From contig NZ_RHPJ01000004.1 in assembly GCF_004786095.1 (NCBI RefSeq), positions 1 to 64,000 of the forward strand: DNA of 64,000 nt, read 5' to 3'. This stretch comes from Serinibacter arcticus (lineage in GTDB: Bacteria; Actinomycetota; Actinomycetes; Actinomycetales; Beutenbergiaceae). A model generated the notes under the pieces. That model saw only the letters and a list, made by a program, of their open reading frames with translations, had not been told where the DNA came from and did no database searches. The position numbers and the translations under genes were made by a program. Position 1 is the stretch's first letter, and every line of letters begins with the position of its first letter. Below are positions 19,581 through 28,910 of this stretch, in pieces.

Positions 19581-20882
19581 ATGGCTCATCCCCTCGTCCG
19601 GCTGGCCGACGGCACCGTGGTGCAGGTCGGTCCGCTCACCGGCACCCAGGTCTGGACGATCCCGGGGCGGTCGCACCGGCCGCTGCCCGTCCAGGTGAGC
19701 GACGCCGTCGCCGTCGCCCCGGAGGACCACGGCCGGCTGTGTGCGTTCTGCCAGGACCGCTACCTGGAGACGACGCCGGAGAAGGCTCGCCTGGTGCGCC
19801 GGGGCGAGGAGGTGCTCGTCTCGGAGCGGCGCTCGGCGCAGCGCCTGTTCGACGACGTCGCCGACGTCCGCCGGTTCGCGAACCTGTTCGAGATCGTCCC
19901 GGCGTCCTCGTGGCGCACGAACCACGGCTTCGTGGCCTCGGCCGACGTCGCCGCCTGGGCGCGCGACTACCTCGCCGACCCGATCGGTCGCGATCACGTG
20001 CTGTCCCTGGCGCACGCGCGCGAGAGCGCGGGCGGGGTGCTGGCACCGGCCGCGCGCGACGAGGTGGCCCTGGTGCAGGTGACGGAGGACTTCATGTCCG
20101 GATCGCACGACGTCGTCGTCGCACGCCGCCACCTGCGCGAGGACGCGGTGACGACGGCCGACCTCGCCTCCGCCGGGACGCTCACGCCGACCGAGCACGC
20201 TGACCTCATCGACTTCACGGTCGAGGCGCTGCGCGACGTCTACGCGCGCCAGCCCGCCGCGCGCTACGTCTCGGTGTTCCAGAACTGGCTGCGGGCCGCC
20301 GGCGCCACGTTCGACCACCTCCACAAGCAGCTCGTCGGCATCGACGCCTACGGCCCCCAGACGCAGCGCGAGATCGCGATGCTGCGCCAGGACCCGCACC
20401 TGTACTCCCGCGCCGTCATCGATCTGGCCCGCGGCGAGCAGCTCGTCGTGGCGGCGAACGACGGCGCCGTCGCGGTGGCCGGGGTCGGGCACCGCCACCC
20501 GAGCATCGAGATCTACTCCACGGCGCCGGTCCAGCTGCCGTGGGAGCACGACGCCGGCCAGCGCCGCGCGGTCTCCGACCTGCTGCACGCCGTGCACGCC
20601 GCCACCGGCGCGCAGGTGGCGACCAACGAGGAGTGGCACCACCGACCGCCGGACGTCGTGGAGCCGATGCCGTGGCGCATCGTGCTGAAGTGGCGGCTCC
20701 AGGTGCCCGCCGGGTTCGAGGGCGGCACGAAGATCTACATCAACACCATCGACCCGTGGGCGCTGCGGCAGCGCGTGGTCGACGAGCTGCTCGCGCTGCG
20801 CGAGCGCGGCGCGATCGCGCCGGTGCGGATCGGCGCGGAGTGCTCGCGCGAGGACAGCCGGTTGCGCTACGCCGATGCCTGA
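19581..20882 (+). CDS. DUF4921 protein, GalT/HIT-like fold
   Basis: A 433-residue protein of the DUF4921 family. Two features suggest a galactose-1-phosphate uridylyltransferase-like (HIT-superfamily) fold: a possible zinc site, Cys54-x-x-Cys57 ([10 protein letters not shown]), and the H-x-H active-site motif His246-Leu-His248 in [13 protein letters not shown], which in GalT carries the nucleotidyl group. A nucleotidyl transfer or nucleoside-phosphate hydrolysis is plausible; the substrate is unknown. The ATG at 19581 follows GGAGG very closely, so a slightly later start cannot be excluded. It is divergent from mnmA with about 90 nt between them. Confidence 0.75.
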   Translation: MAHPLVRLADGTVVQVGPLTGTQVWTIPGRSHRPLPVQVSDAVAVAPEDHGRLCAFCQDRYLETTPEKARLVRRGEEVLVSERRSAQRLFDDVADVRRFANLFEIVPASSWRTNHGFVASADVAAWARDYLADPIGRDHVLSLAHARESAGGVLAPAARDEVALVQVTEDFMSGSHDVVVARRHLREDAVTTADLASAGTLTPTEHADLIDFTVEALRDVYARQPAARYVSVFQNWLRAAGATFDHLHKQLVGIDAYGPQTQREIAMLRQDPHLYSRAVIDLARGEQLVVAANDGAVAVAGVGHRHPSIEIYSTAPVQLPWEHDAGQRRAVSDLLHAVHAATGAQVATNEEWHHRPPDVVEPMPWRIVLKWRLQVPAGFEGGTKIYINTIDPWALRQRVVDELLALRERGAIAPVRIGAECSREDSRLRYADA

Positions 20883-20941
20883 GGCCGTCCCACCGCTGGT
20901 CCCGCACGCCCCCGACCCCCCGTTCGTGACAGGCTAGGACC

Positions 20942-21985
20942 ATGCGCATCGTCCTCGTCGGAGCCACCGGCAACACCGGCACCGCCCTGCTCCGCGCGGT
21001 CGCCGACCGCGGCAGCGTCACCCACGTCGACGCGGTCTCGCGCCGCGGCCCCGGGCGGCTCCCGGCGTCCGACGGCGTCGCCCAGGTCGCGCACCACGCG
21101 CTCGACGCCGCCGCCCCCGCCGGATCGCCCGACGCCGAGCGGCTGGCCGAGCTCGCCGCCGGTGCCGACGCCGTCGTCCACCTCGCGTGGTCCGACGAGC
21201 GGCGCGCCTCGCGCGCGACGGCCGCCAACGTCGCACTGGCCCGCGGCGTGATGCGGGCCGCGCGCGGCGCCGCGCAGCTCGTCGTCGGCTCGTGCGCCAC
21301 CGTCTACTCGGCCTCCTACTCCGACGACCCGCGCGACGAGGACTGGCCGAGGGACGGCGTCGCCGGCGTGTCCGTCTCGCAGGACAAGGTCGGGCTCGAG
21401 CGGCTCGCCGACGAGTTCGAGCGCCGCTCCCCCGGTGTCGTCCTGACCCGCCTGCGCCCTGGCGTCGTGCTCCAGGAGTCGGCGGGCGCCGAGCTCGTGC
21501 GCCGCCACCTCGGACCGCTCGTGCCACGATCCGGGCTCGGCCACGACGTCCCGTTCCTGCTCTGGCCGGAGGGCCTGCGGCTCCAGGTCAGCCACGCCGA
21601 CGACGTCGCCGCGGCCTACCTCTCGGCCGTCGAGCGACGCGCCCCCGGTGCCTACAACCTCGCCTCGCGCGAGGTGCTGCACGGCGAGGAGGTCGCCTCT
21701 GCGATCGGCGCCGCCCGGGTGGTCACCGTCCCCGAGGCGATCGCTCGCGCCGGGCACGAGGCCGCGTGGTGGACCAGGCTCGTGCGCGCGCGCCCCGACT
21801 GGCTGACGGCGCTGCAAGCCGTCCCGGTGCTCGACGTCGCGCGCGCCGAGAAGCTGCTCGGCGTCGTGCCGCAGTGGTCGGCGCGCGACGTGCTGGAGAC
21901 CGCGGCCCGGGGCATCGCCCACCGCCGCGAGGGGTGGACGCCGGCGCTCTCCCGTCGGCGCGCCCCGGGTCCCGACCACCTCTGA
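20942..21985 (+). CDS. NAD-dependent epimerase/dehydratase-family protein
   Basis: A 347-residue extended short-chain dehydrogenase-like protein. It opens with the Rossmann motif VLVGATGNTGTALL (GxTGxxG, residues 6-12) and has AGADAVVHLAW, the usual fourth strand. The YxxxK catalytic site is not intact: the expected place reads VSVSQDKVGLERL, with the lysine but no tyrosine, so catalysis may be altered. Substrate unknown. It follows the DUF4921 gene by about 60 nt on the same strand and converges on the desulfurase gene. It may act on the same small molecule as its neighbour, but that is inference. Confidence 0.75.
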   Translation: MRIVLVGATGNTGTALLRAVADRGSVTHVDAVSRRGPGRLPASDGVAQVAHHALDAAAPAGSPDAERLAELAAGADAVVHLAWSDERRASRATAANVALARGVMRAARGAAQLVVGSCATVYSASYSDDPRDEDWPRDGVAGVSVSQDKVGLERLADEFERRSPGVVLTRLRPGVVLQESAGAELVRRHLGPLVPRSGLGHDVPFLLWPEGLRLQVSHADDVAAAYLSAVERRAPGAYNLASREVLHGEEVASAIGAARVVTVPEAIARAGHEAAWWTRLVRARPDWLTALQAVPVLDVARAEKLLGVVPQWSARDVLETAARGIAHRREGWTPALSRRRAPGPDHL

Positions 21986-22028
21986 CGCCGGAGCGTCCCT
22001 GCGGGCGGCGCCGCGGTCCCGCCGCGCG

Positions 22029-23207
22029 TCAGCGCCGGATGCCCGCCACGGCGCGCGCCCGCTCGACCGCCTCCGGCAGCACCGCCAGCACCCGCTCGAC
22101 GTCGGCCGCGGTGCTCGTCCGCCCCAGTGTCAGCCGGAGCACACCGCGCGCGGCGCGCTCGTCGTCGCCCGCCGCGAGCAGGACGTGCGAGGGCTGCGTG
22201 ACACCCGCGACGCACGCCGCCCCGGCTGACGCCGCCACCCCGGCGCTGTCCAGCGCGAACAGCAGCGCGTCGACGTCGACCCCCTCGATCGACAGGTGCA
22301 CGTGACCGGGGAGCCTGGCCTCCCCGGCCGGACCGTTCAGGCGCGCCCCGGACACGCGGGCGAGCGCGCCGCCCGCGAGCGTGTCCCGCAGACCGGTGAG
22401 CCGCACGCGCTCGGACTCGAGTGTCGCCACCGCGTGCTCGACGGCCACGGCGAGCGCGGCCGCGAGCGCCACCGGGACCGTGCCCGAGCGCACACCCCGC
22501 TCCTGCCCGCTCCCCAGCACGATCGGGGAGAGCGGCAGCGTCCGCTGCACGAGCAGGGCGCCGATTCCCGCGGGGGCACCGAGCTTGTGACCCGAGAGGC
22601 TGAGCGCGTCGAGCCCGCTGCCGGCGAAGTCGACCGGGACGTGGCCGACGGCCTGCACGGCGTCGGAGTGCACGGCGACCGCGTGGCCCCCGTACCGCCG
22701 CACCAGGGCGACCACCTCGTCGATCGGCTGGATCGCACCCGTCTCGTTGTTGGCCCACATCACGCTGACCACGCTGGTGCGGCCGGCGTTCTCGGCGAGC
22801 TCGACCTCGAGCGCGCCCAGGTCCAGCACACCGGACCGGTCGACGCCGATCAGCGCGGTGCTCGCGCCGTCGTCGGCCAGGGCGTGCACCGCCTCGAGCA
22901 CGGCGTGGTGCTCGACGGCGGACGCCACCGCCCGGTTCCGGCCGGGGTCGGCGCGGTGCGCGGCGCGGTGGCTTCCCACCACGGCGAGGGTGTTCGCCTC
23001 GCACCCGTTGCCCGTCAGGACCACCTCGGCGCTCTCGGCCCCCAGCGCGTGGGCGATCCGCTCGCGCGACGTCTCCAGGCTGGCCCGCGCGCGGCGGCCG
23101 TCCGCGTGCAGCGACGAGGGGTTGCCCAGGACCGCCGCCTCCCGGACGAACGCCTCGAGCGCGGCCGGCAGCACCGGCGTCGTCGCGGCGTGGTCGAGGT
23201 AGGTCAC
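22029..23207 (-). CDS. cysteine desulfurase (IscS/NifS type)
   Basis: A 392-residue PLP enzyme that takes sulfur from cysteine as a protein-bound persulfide. The start is typical (YLDHAATTPV). Key residues are His100/101, the PLP lysine Lys208 in SLSGHKLGAPAG and the catalytic Cys332 in ASAGAACVAGVTQPSHVL, within an IscS-type loop. The GTG at 23207 overlaps the arfB stop. In related genomes this enzyme directly precedes mnmA, so tRNA thiolation is the likely job; here two genes on the opposite strand lie between. It may also serve other sulfur acceptors. Confidence 0.9.
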   Translation of the reverse strand: MTYLDHAATTPVLPAALEAFVREAAVLGNPSSLHADGRRARASLETSRERIAHALGAESAEVVLTGNGCEANTLAVVGSHRAAHRADPGRNRAVASAVEHHAVLEAVHALADDGASTALIGVDRSGVLDLGALEVELAENAGRTSVVSVMWANNETGAIQPIDEVVALVRRYGGHAVAVHSDAVQAVGHVPVDFAGSGLDALSLSGHKLGAPAGIGALLVQRTLPLSPIVLGSGQERGVRSGTVPVALAAALAVAVEHAVATLESERVRLTGLRDTLAGGALARVSGARLNGPAGEARLPGHVHLSIEGVDVDALLFALDSAGVAASAGAACVAGVTQPSHVLLAAGDDERAARGVLRLTLGRTSTAADVERVLAVLPEAVERARAVAGIRR

Positions 23208-23650
23208 CAGTCGCCACCCCCGCCTCGTCCGGACCCGCCCTGCCGCCCCTTCTTGACGGCGCCCCGCTGCTTCTTGGCCGTGAGACGGCGCTCCTTCGAG
23301 CCGCGGGTCGCCCTCGTCGCCCGACGGCGCGGACCGGGCGGCGCCGCCGCGGCCTCGACCAGCGCCGACATCCGCAGGTGCGCCGATCGCCGGTTCGCGA
23401 GCTGGTTGCGGTGCTCGCTGGCCGTGACGACGAGGACGCCGTCCACGAGCCGGGCGGCCAGCCGCTCCAGCAGCCGCTCGCGCAGCACCGGGGTCAGCGA
23501 CGGCGAACCCGCGACGTCGAACAGCAGCTCCACGCGGCTGTCAGCCGTGTTGACCCCCTGACCACCCGGGCCCGAGGACCGCGAGAACCGCTCGGTCAGC
23601 TCCCCGCCCGGGACGATCACGGACGCGGTCACCCGCAGGTTCTCGGCCAC
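23204..23650 (-). CDS. arfB: ribosome-rescue peptidyl-tRNA hydrolase ArfB
   Basis: A 148-residue ArfB (YaeJ) homologue that releases peptides from ribosomes stalled without a stop codon. The GGQ motif is at 29-31 (SSGPGGQGVNTADSRVEL). The C-terminal 45 residues are very basic (KERRLTAKKQRGAVKKGR), as needed to occupy the empty mRNA channel. It lacks the stop-codon recognition domains of full release factors. It ends in a GTGA overlap with the desulfurase gene and follows etfA by 9 nt, so it may be part of the etf transcript. Confidence 0.9.
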   Translation of the reverse strand: MAENLRVTASVIVPGGELTERFSRSSGPGGQGVNTADSRVELLFDVAGSPSLTPVLRERLLERLAARLVDGVLVVTASEHRNQLANRRSAHLRMSALVEAAAAPPGPRRRATRATRGSKERRLTAKKQRGAVKKGRQGGSGRGGGGDW

Positions 23651-23659
23651 GGCGCGGGC

Positions 23660-24526
23660 TCAGCGCGCCCGGCGGGCGGCGATCTCGTCGGCGGCCTGCA
23701 GCAGCACGTCGGCCGCGCTCCCGACGACGGCGAAGTCGGCGATCTCCATGATCGGCGCGTCGGCGTCGATGTTGATCGCCACGATGACCTCGGACGCCTG
23801 CATGCCGAGCCGGTGGTGCGGCGCGCCGGAGATGCCCGCGCCGATGTACAGCCGCGGCGAGATGATCGTGCCGGTCTGGCCGACCATCGTCTCGTGGCCG
23901 ATCCAGCCGTCCTCGACGATGTCGCGCGTGGCCCCGACGGCGCCGCCGAGCGCGTCCGCGAGCGCCTGGACGGGGGTGAGGTCGCCCTCGAGCCCGCGAC
24001 CGCCCGCGACCACGACGGTGGCGTCGGCGAGGGCCGGTCGGCCGTCGCCCGCGTGCTCGGTGCGGCTCAGGACCTCGACGTCGCGCCCGACGACGTCGGC
24101 CTCGGGCAGCGGCACCAGCGTCAGCTCGACCTCGTCGGCGGGCGGCGGCTTGGCCAGGACGACGGCGGGTCCGACGACGGCGCACGAGACGTCCCACGTG
24201 CCGCCCAGCTCGCGCTTGTGACCGACGAGGCGGTCGCCCTCGCGCTCGAGGGCGTGCGCGTCGACGACGAGGCCGGCGCCACGCGCGTGCGCGACGAGCG
24301 CGGCGAGCTCCTTGGCCCGGTGGGAGGAGGCCAGGACGAGGGTGTCGGAACCGGCGGCGTCGAGGTGGGCCACCAGCGCGGCGGCCTGCCGGGCGGAGGT
24401 CCACGCGGCCTCGAGGGTGACGACGGCGACGTCGCCGGCCCGGGCCGCGAGCGCCACCAGCGCCGAGGTCTTGGCCCTGTCGATGCCGTCGATGCCGCCG
24501 ACGACGGCCACGGTGATCGTGCTCAT
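23660..24526 (-). CDS. etfA: electron transfer flavoprotein alpha subunit
   Basis: A 288-residue EtfA that binds FAD and carries electrons from acyl-CoA dehydrogenases and similar enzymes. The N-terminal domain is typical (AVVGGIDGIDRAKTSALVAL). The C-terminal FAD domain has VGQTGTIISPRLYIGAGISG split over about 225-247 and AINIDADAPIMEIADFAVVG near the end. The ATG at 24526 overlaps the etfB stop (ATGA). A longer open frame upstream only shadows etfB. The electron acceptor (ETF-quinone oxidoreductase) is not in the window. Confidence 0.95.
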   Translation of the reverse strand: MSTITVAVVGGIDGIDRAKTSALVALAARAGDVAVVTLEAAWTSARQAAALVAHLDAAGSDTLVLASSHRAKELAALVAHARGAGLVVDAHALEREGDRLVGHKRELGGTWDVSCAVVGPAVVLAKPPPADEVELTLVPLPEADVVGRDVEVLSRTEHAGDGRPALADATVVVAGGRGLEGDLTPVQALADALGGAVGATRDIVEDGWIGHETMVGQTGTIISPRLYIGAGISGAPHHRLGMQASEVIVAINIDADAPIMEIADFAVVGSAADVLLQAADEIAARRAR

Positions 24527-25362
24527 GCGGACACCTCCACGAGGCCGCGCGCGACGAGGAAGTCGACCAGCTCGGTGCCGGCGCTGCCCGTGTCGGTGAC
24601 GACCTGCACGGGGGGCCGCGGCGGCCGGGGGCGGGCGTCGGCGATCGTGGCGCGCGCGCCGGCCACGCCGACGTCGTCGGTCGCGAGACCGAGGTCGGCC
24701 ACGGTCAGCGTGCGCAGCGTGGCCTTGCGGGCGGCGAGCATCGTGGCGAAGCTCGGCACGCGCAGCGCGGCGATCGTGTCGGTGACGCTGACGACGGCGG
24801 GCAGCGACGTGCGCAGCTCCTCGCTGCCGTGGTCGGTGGCGCGGGTGATCGTGGCGTGGGCACCGCCCGCGCTGGCGAGGGTCCCGTCGCCCGCGTCGAT
24901 CGCGACCGTCGCGGAGTAGGAGGCGATCGGCCAGCCGAGCTCGGCCGCCACCAGCGCGGGGACCACGGAACCGAGGCCGTCGAGCGCGGACATCCCCGCG
25001 ACGACGAGCGCGACCGGATCCTGCGGATCCTCGCGCTCGAGCAGGCGGATCGCGGCGGCGAGCACGCGCGCCGTGCCGACGACGTCGGAGCCCGCGAGCG
25101 CGTCGTCGCACACGTGGATCCCGAGGGCGGCACCGACCTGGAGGGCCTTGCGCGCAGCGGCCGAGGCCTGCTCCGGCCCCATCGTGATCGCGACGAGGCT
25201 CGCGCCGAGCGCGTCCGCCGAGCGCAGCGCCGTCTCGAGGCCGCCCTCGTCCAGCTCGTTCAGGACGGCCGTGGTCGGCGTCCGCTCCAGCCGACCGTCG
25301 GAGGAGAGGCTCCGGTCGGAGGAGATGTCGGGAACCTGCTTCACGAGAACGACGACGCGCAT
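24523..25362 (-). CDS. etfB: electron transfer flavoprotein beta subunit
   Basis: A 279-residue EtfB beginning MRVVVLVKQVPD, the standard family start, followed by LNELDEGGLETALR. It pairs with EtfA, and in other ETFs binds AMP. It is the first gene of an etfB-etfA-arfB-desulfurase run read leftwards and is divergent from glgX with about 55 nt between them, which must hold both promoters. No dehydrogenase gene is linked, so this looks like a housekeeping ETF for fatty acid or amino acid oxidation. Confidence 0.95.
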   Translation of the reverse strand: MRVVVLVKQVPDISSDRSLSSDGRLERTPTTAVLNELDEGGLETALRSADALGASLVAITMGPEQASAAARKALQVGAALGIHVCDDALAGSDVVGTARVLAAAIRLLEREDPQDPVALVVAGMSALDGLGSVVPALVAAELGWPIASYSATVAIDAGDGTLASAGGAHATITRATDHGSEELRTSLPAVVSVTDTIAALRVPSFATMLAARKATLRTLTVADLGLATDDVGVAGARATIADARPRPPRPPVQVVTDTGSAGTELVDFLVARGLVEVSA

Positions 25363-25418
25363 CCCCCTAGCCTGCCACCCTGCACGCCCGGGTCGGCTGC
25401 GTGCGTCAGACTTCGGTC

Positions 25419-27746
25419 ATGGAGAGCACCGCCACCGACGAGACACCCCTGGCCGACCGGGAGACAGCGACGACGGCGACGGCGACCGCTGCGACGGCCG
25501 GACCCGCCGCCCCGGCGGCGCAGGGCGCCGCGAGCCTCGCCCGACCGGGCACGCACGTCGTGGGTGACGGGATCGACGTCGTCGTGTCGGCGTCGCAGGC
25601 CTCGGCCGTGGACCTCGTGCTGCTGGGCGGGGACGGGACGGAGGTCGACGGCGAACGCCGGGTCGGCCTGCTGCGCGCCCGGCACGGCCTGTGGCACGCG
25701 CACGTCCCCGGCGTCGTGCCGGGCGACCGCTACGGGTTGCGCGTGCACGGCGAGTGGAACCCGGCCGCCGGCCAGTTCCACAACCCTGCCAAGCTGCTGC
25801 TCGACCCCTATGCGCGCGGCGTCGAGGGCGAGGTCGCCTACGTGCCGGAGATCTTCGGCCACCACGTCGACGACGCCCGCGCGACCCACGGCGGTCTCGA
25901 GGTCCGCGACGACCGCGACAGCGCCCCGTTCGTGCCGCACGGCGTCGTGCTCCCGCCGACCGATCCGGCCGAGAGCGCCGAACGGCTGCGACGCCGTCCC
26001 CGCGTGCCGTGGCAGCGCACCGTCGTCTACGAGGCGCACGTGCGCGGCTACACGCTGCTGCACCCCGACCTGCCCGAGGAGCTGCGCGGCACCTACGCCG
26101 GGCTGGCGCACCCCGCCGTCGTGGAGCACCTGGTGGCGCTCGGCGTCACGACACTCGAGCTGCTGCCGATCCAGTCCTTCGCGACCGAGCACGCCATCGC
26201 GGCCCGCGACCTGCCCAACTACTGGGGCTACTCCACGCTCGGCTACCTCGCGCCCGAGCCGAGCTACGCCACGGCCGCCGCGCGCGAGGCGGGGGCGGGC
26301 GCCGTCGTCGCCGAGGTCAGGGCCATGGTCGACGCGCTGCACGCGGCCGGGATCGAGGTCGTGCTCGACGTCGTCTACAACCACACGTGCGAGGGCGGCA
26401 CGGACGGACCGGTGCTGAGCCTGCGGGGCCTGGACAACACCGGGTACTACCTGCACGACGGCGGCTCCCCCGCCCGCTACGCCGACGTCACCGGCACGGG
26501 CAACTCGCTGGACTTCCGTCGTCAGCGCGTGGTGCAGCTGACCCTGGACTCGTTGCGCTACTGGGCGGGCGAGATCGGCGTGGACGGCTTCCGGTTCGAC
26601 CTCGCCGTCACGCTCGGGCGGCGCGCCGGGGAGTTCGACCCCGACCACCCGTTCCTGGTCGCGCTCGCGAGCGATCCGGTGCTGGCCGACGTCAAGCTCA
26701 TCGCCGAGCCGTGGGACGTCGGCCCCTCGGGGTGGCGCACGGGGCAGTTCGCGCCGCCGATGCACGAGTGGAACGACCGCTTCCGCGACAGCCTGCGCCG
26801 GTTCTGGCTCGCCGACGCCCGCGCGCTCGCGCAGGGCGGCCACGGCACGCCGCACGACATGCGCGACCTGGCCACGCGTCTGTCCGGCTCCGCCGACATG
26901 TTCCACCGCCGGGACCGCGGCCCGACGGCGAGCATCAACTACGTCACGGCCCACGACGGGTTCACCCTGGCCGATCTCGTGGCCTACGACCACAAGCACA
27001 ACGAGGCCAACCTCGAGGGCAACCGGGACGGCAGCGACAACAACCTGTCCTGGAACCACGGGGTCGAGGGGCGGATCGAGCCCGGCAGCCCGGGGTCGGA
27101 GGTGCGGCCGGTGCGCCGTCGCTCCATCCGCAACGTGCTGGGCACGCTCCTGGCCGCCTCGGGGACGCCGATGATCACGGCCGGCGACGAGTTCGGTCGC
27201 ACGCAGCGCGGCAACAACAACGCCTACTGCCAGGACTCCGCGATCTCGTGGGTCGACTGGGACCTGGAGCCGTGGCAGCAGGAGCTGCTCGCGACCACGC
27301 GGTACCTGATCGAGCTGCGCCGCGAGCACCCCGTGCTCCGCCCGGCCAGGTTCGCGTACGGCCGCCCCCGGTCCAACGACCCCCTGACGGACCTGGCGTG
27401 GTTCAGCGAGGACGGCGGCGGCGTCGAGGGGGACGCGTGGCACGACCCCCACCGCCGGGTGCTGCAGATGCGGCGCGCGGCGGGCGCGGCCGTGGATCCG
27501 CGCTCGCTCGACGGCGTGGCGACCGACGGCGGACGCGACCTGCTCGTCGTCGTCAACGGCGCGCTGAACGACGTCGAGGTGGCGCTCGCCCCTTCCCGCA
27601 CCGACGGCTGGTCGCTGGTCTGGGACTCCTCGTGGGACCACCCCGACGAGATCGCGGAGGCCGAGACGGCGGGGGTCGTGGACCTCGACGCCGGCACCGT
27701 CGTCGAGGTCGACGCCCTCAGCGTGCGGTACTACCTCTCGCGGTGA
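25419..27746 (+). CDS. glgX: glycogen debranching enzyme
   Basis: An isoamylase-type GH13 enzyme that cuts alpha-1,6 branches of glycogen-like glucan. From the ATG at 25419 it has 775 residues, after a disordered Ala/Thr-rich tail of about 35 residues. A CBM48 domain comes first (GDRYGLRVHGEWNPAAGQF), then the barrel with Asp394 nucleophile (VDGFRFDLAV), Glu430 acid/base (LIAEPWDVG) and Asp513 (VTAHDGFTL). NNNAYCQD and YLIELRREHPVLRP are GlgX-typical. A GTG 18 nt upstream is an alternative start. It leads a rightward operon; the next gene begins 4 nt after its stop. It likely trims the glucan made by the GlgE genes downstream. Confidence 0.93.
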   Translation: MESTATDETPLADRETATTATATAATAGPAAPAAQGAASLARPGTHVVGDGIDVVVSASQASAVDLVLLGGDGTEVDGERRVGLLRARHGLWHAHVPGVVPGDRYGLRVHGEWNPAAGQFHNPAKLLLDPYARGVEGEVAYVPEIFGHHVDDARATHGGLEVRDDRDSAPFVPHGVVLPPTDPAESAERLRRRPRVPWQRTVVYEAHVRGYTLLHPDLPEELRGTYAGLAHPAVVEHLVALGVTTLELLPIQSFATEHAIAARDLPNYWGYSTLGYLAPEPSYATAAAREAGAGAVVAEVRAMVDALHAAGIEVVLDVVYNHTCEGGTDGPVLSLRGLDNTGYYLHDGGSPARYADVTGTGNSLDFRRQRVVQLTLDSLRYWAGEIGVDGFRFDLAVTLGRRAGEFDPDHPFLVALASDPVLADVKLIAEPWDVGPSGWRTGQFAPPMHEWNDRFRDSLRRFWLADARALAQGGHGTPHDMRDLATRLSGSADMFHRRDRGPTASINYVTAHDGFTLADLVAYDHKHNEANLEGNRDGSDNNLSWNHGVEGRIEPGSPGSEVRPVRRRSIRNVLGTLLAASGTPMITAGDEFGRTQRGNNNAYCQDSAISWVDWDLEPWQQELLATTRYLIELRREHPVLRPARFAYGRPRSNDPLTDLAWFSEDGGGVEGDAWHDPHRRVLQMRRAAGAAVDPRSLDGVATDGGRDLLVVVNGALNDVEVALAPSRTDGWSLVWDSSWDHPDEIAEAETAGVVDLDAGTVVEVDALSVRYYLSR

Positions 27747-27750
27747 ACCG

Positions 27751-28854
27751 ATGAGCGAGCCGACCTCCGTCACCCACCTGAACCGCAAGCAGTGCGAGCG
27801 GTTCTTCCGGCGTCAGGGGCTGCCCCTGCTCGTGGACTCCCACAGCGTGGGGCGCGACGTCTTCGGACGGTCGGCGTCGTTCCTCGTCGTCGTCGTGCTC
27901 ATGGAGACCGTCACGCTCGTGGACCGCCAGTGGGACTGGTGGGAGAACCTGCTCGCCGTGGTCGGCGGACTCGCGGCGGTGCTCGGGCTGTACGCGCTCC
28001 TGAACGTGGTCCGACGCCGCCACCCGCTGACCGCCCCGCAGTCGATCGGGTGGCCCGAGCTGGCGTTCTTCGTGCTCGCGCCGCCCGTGGTCGCCCTGGT
28101 GCTGGCGGCGGGGTGGCGCGTCGCCCTCGCCCTGGCGGTCGGCAACCTGGTGCTCCTGGCGGCCGTGCGCGTGCTGGTCGGCCTCGGTCTGCTGTCGACG
28201 CTCGGCTGGGGCCTCTCGCGCCTGGCCGACGAGCTCGGGTCCTCGCTCCGCCGCCTCGTCCGGCTGCTGCCGCTCGTGCTGATCTTCTCGATCGTGCTGT
28301 TCTTCAACACCGAGGTCTGGCAGGTGTTCGACCGGATCTCCGGTCAGGCGGACATCGCGCTCGCCCTCGTGTTCCTGGCCCTGATCGTCGCGCTGACGGC
28401 CGTCGGCGCGCGCCGCGAGGCCGATGCCGTCATCGCGGACGCCGCACCCCACGCCTCCGCCGCCGCGACGACGTTCACCGTTCCGCAGCGGCGCAACCTC
28501 GTGGCGATGGTGGCCGCGTCCCAGCTGCTCCAGGTGCTCGTAGTGAGCCTCGCGACCGGGGCGTTCTTCGTGCTGGTCGGGGTCCTCACCATCACGCCGG
28601 AGGTCAGGGAGGCGTGGTCGATCACGGGCGGCACCTGGCTGCGGCGCGACATCCCGTTCCTGGGCACCACGCTCATGATCGACCAGACCCTCGTGCGCGT
28701 CGCCGTCGCGCTCGCGACGTTCAACGGGCTCTACTACGCGATCAACGTCCAGGTCGACGCCGTCTACCGCACCGAGCTGATCGAGGACGTCACGGCCCAG
28801 CTGCACGACGTGGTGCGCGTCCGCGAGCACTACCTCACGCTGCTGCGACCCTGA
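27751..28854 (+). CDS. multi-pass membrane protein of unknown function
   Basis: A 367-residue protein with about eight to nine hydrophobic segments spread over residues 40-350, a polar N-terminus with Cys15 (LNRKQCERFFRRQGLP), and a short cytoplasmic C-terminus. I do not recognise the family and see no transporter signature or catalytic motif. It starts 4 nt after glgX and precedes the ketosynthase gene by 56 nt on the same strand. It could therefore belong either to glucan metabolism or, more likely, to the small biosynthetic-looking group that follows, for example as a lipid or product transporter or scaffold. That is inference from position. Confidence 0.6.
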   Translation: MSEPTSVTHLNRKQCERFFRRQGLPLLVDSHSVGRDVFGRSASFLVVVVLMETVTLVDRQWDWWENLLAVVGGLAAVLGLYALLNVVRRRHPLTAPQSIGWPELAFFVLAPPVVALVLAAGWRVALALAVGNLVLLAAVRVLVGLGLLSTLGWGLSRLADELGSSLRRLVRLLPLVLIFSIVLFFNTEVWQVFDRISGQADIALALVFLALIVALTAVGARREADAVIADAAPHASAAATTFTVPQRRNLVAMVAASQLLQVLVVSLATGAFFVLVGVLTITPEVREAWSITGGTWLRRDIPFLGTTLMIDQTLVRVAVALATFNGLYYAINVQVDAVYRTELIEDVTAQLHDVVRVREHYLTLLRP

Positions 28855-28910
28855 TCTCGCGAGGGCTTCGCGCTCCCGTCCTCGCGCGCGCTCGCGCGAT
28901 CTGTGACTGA

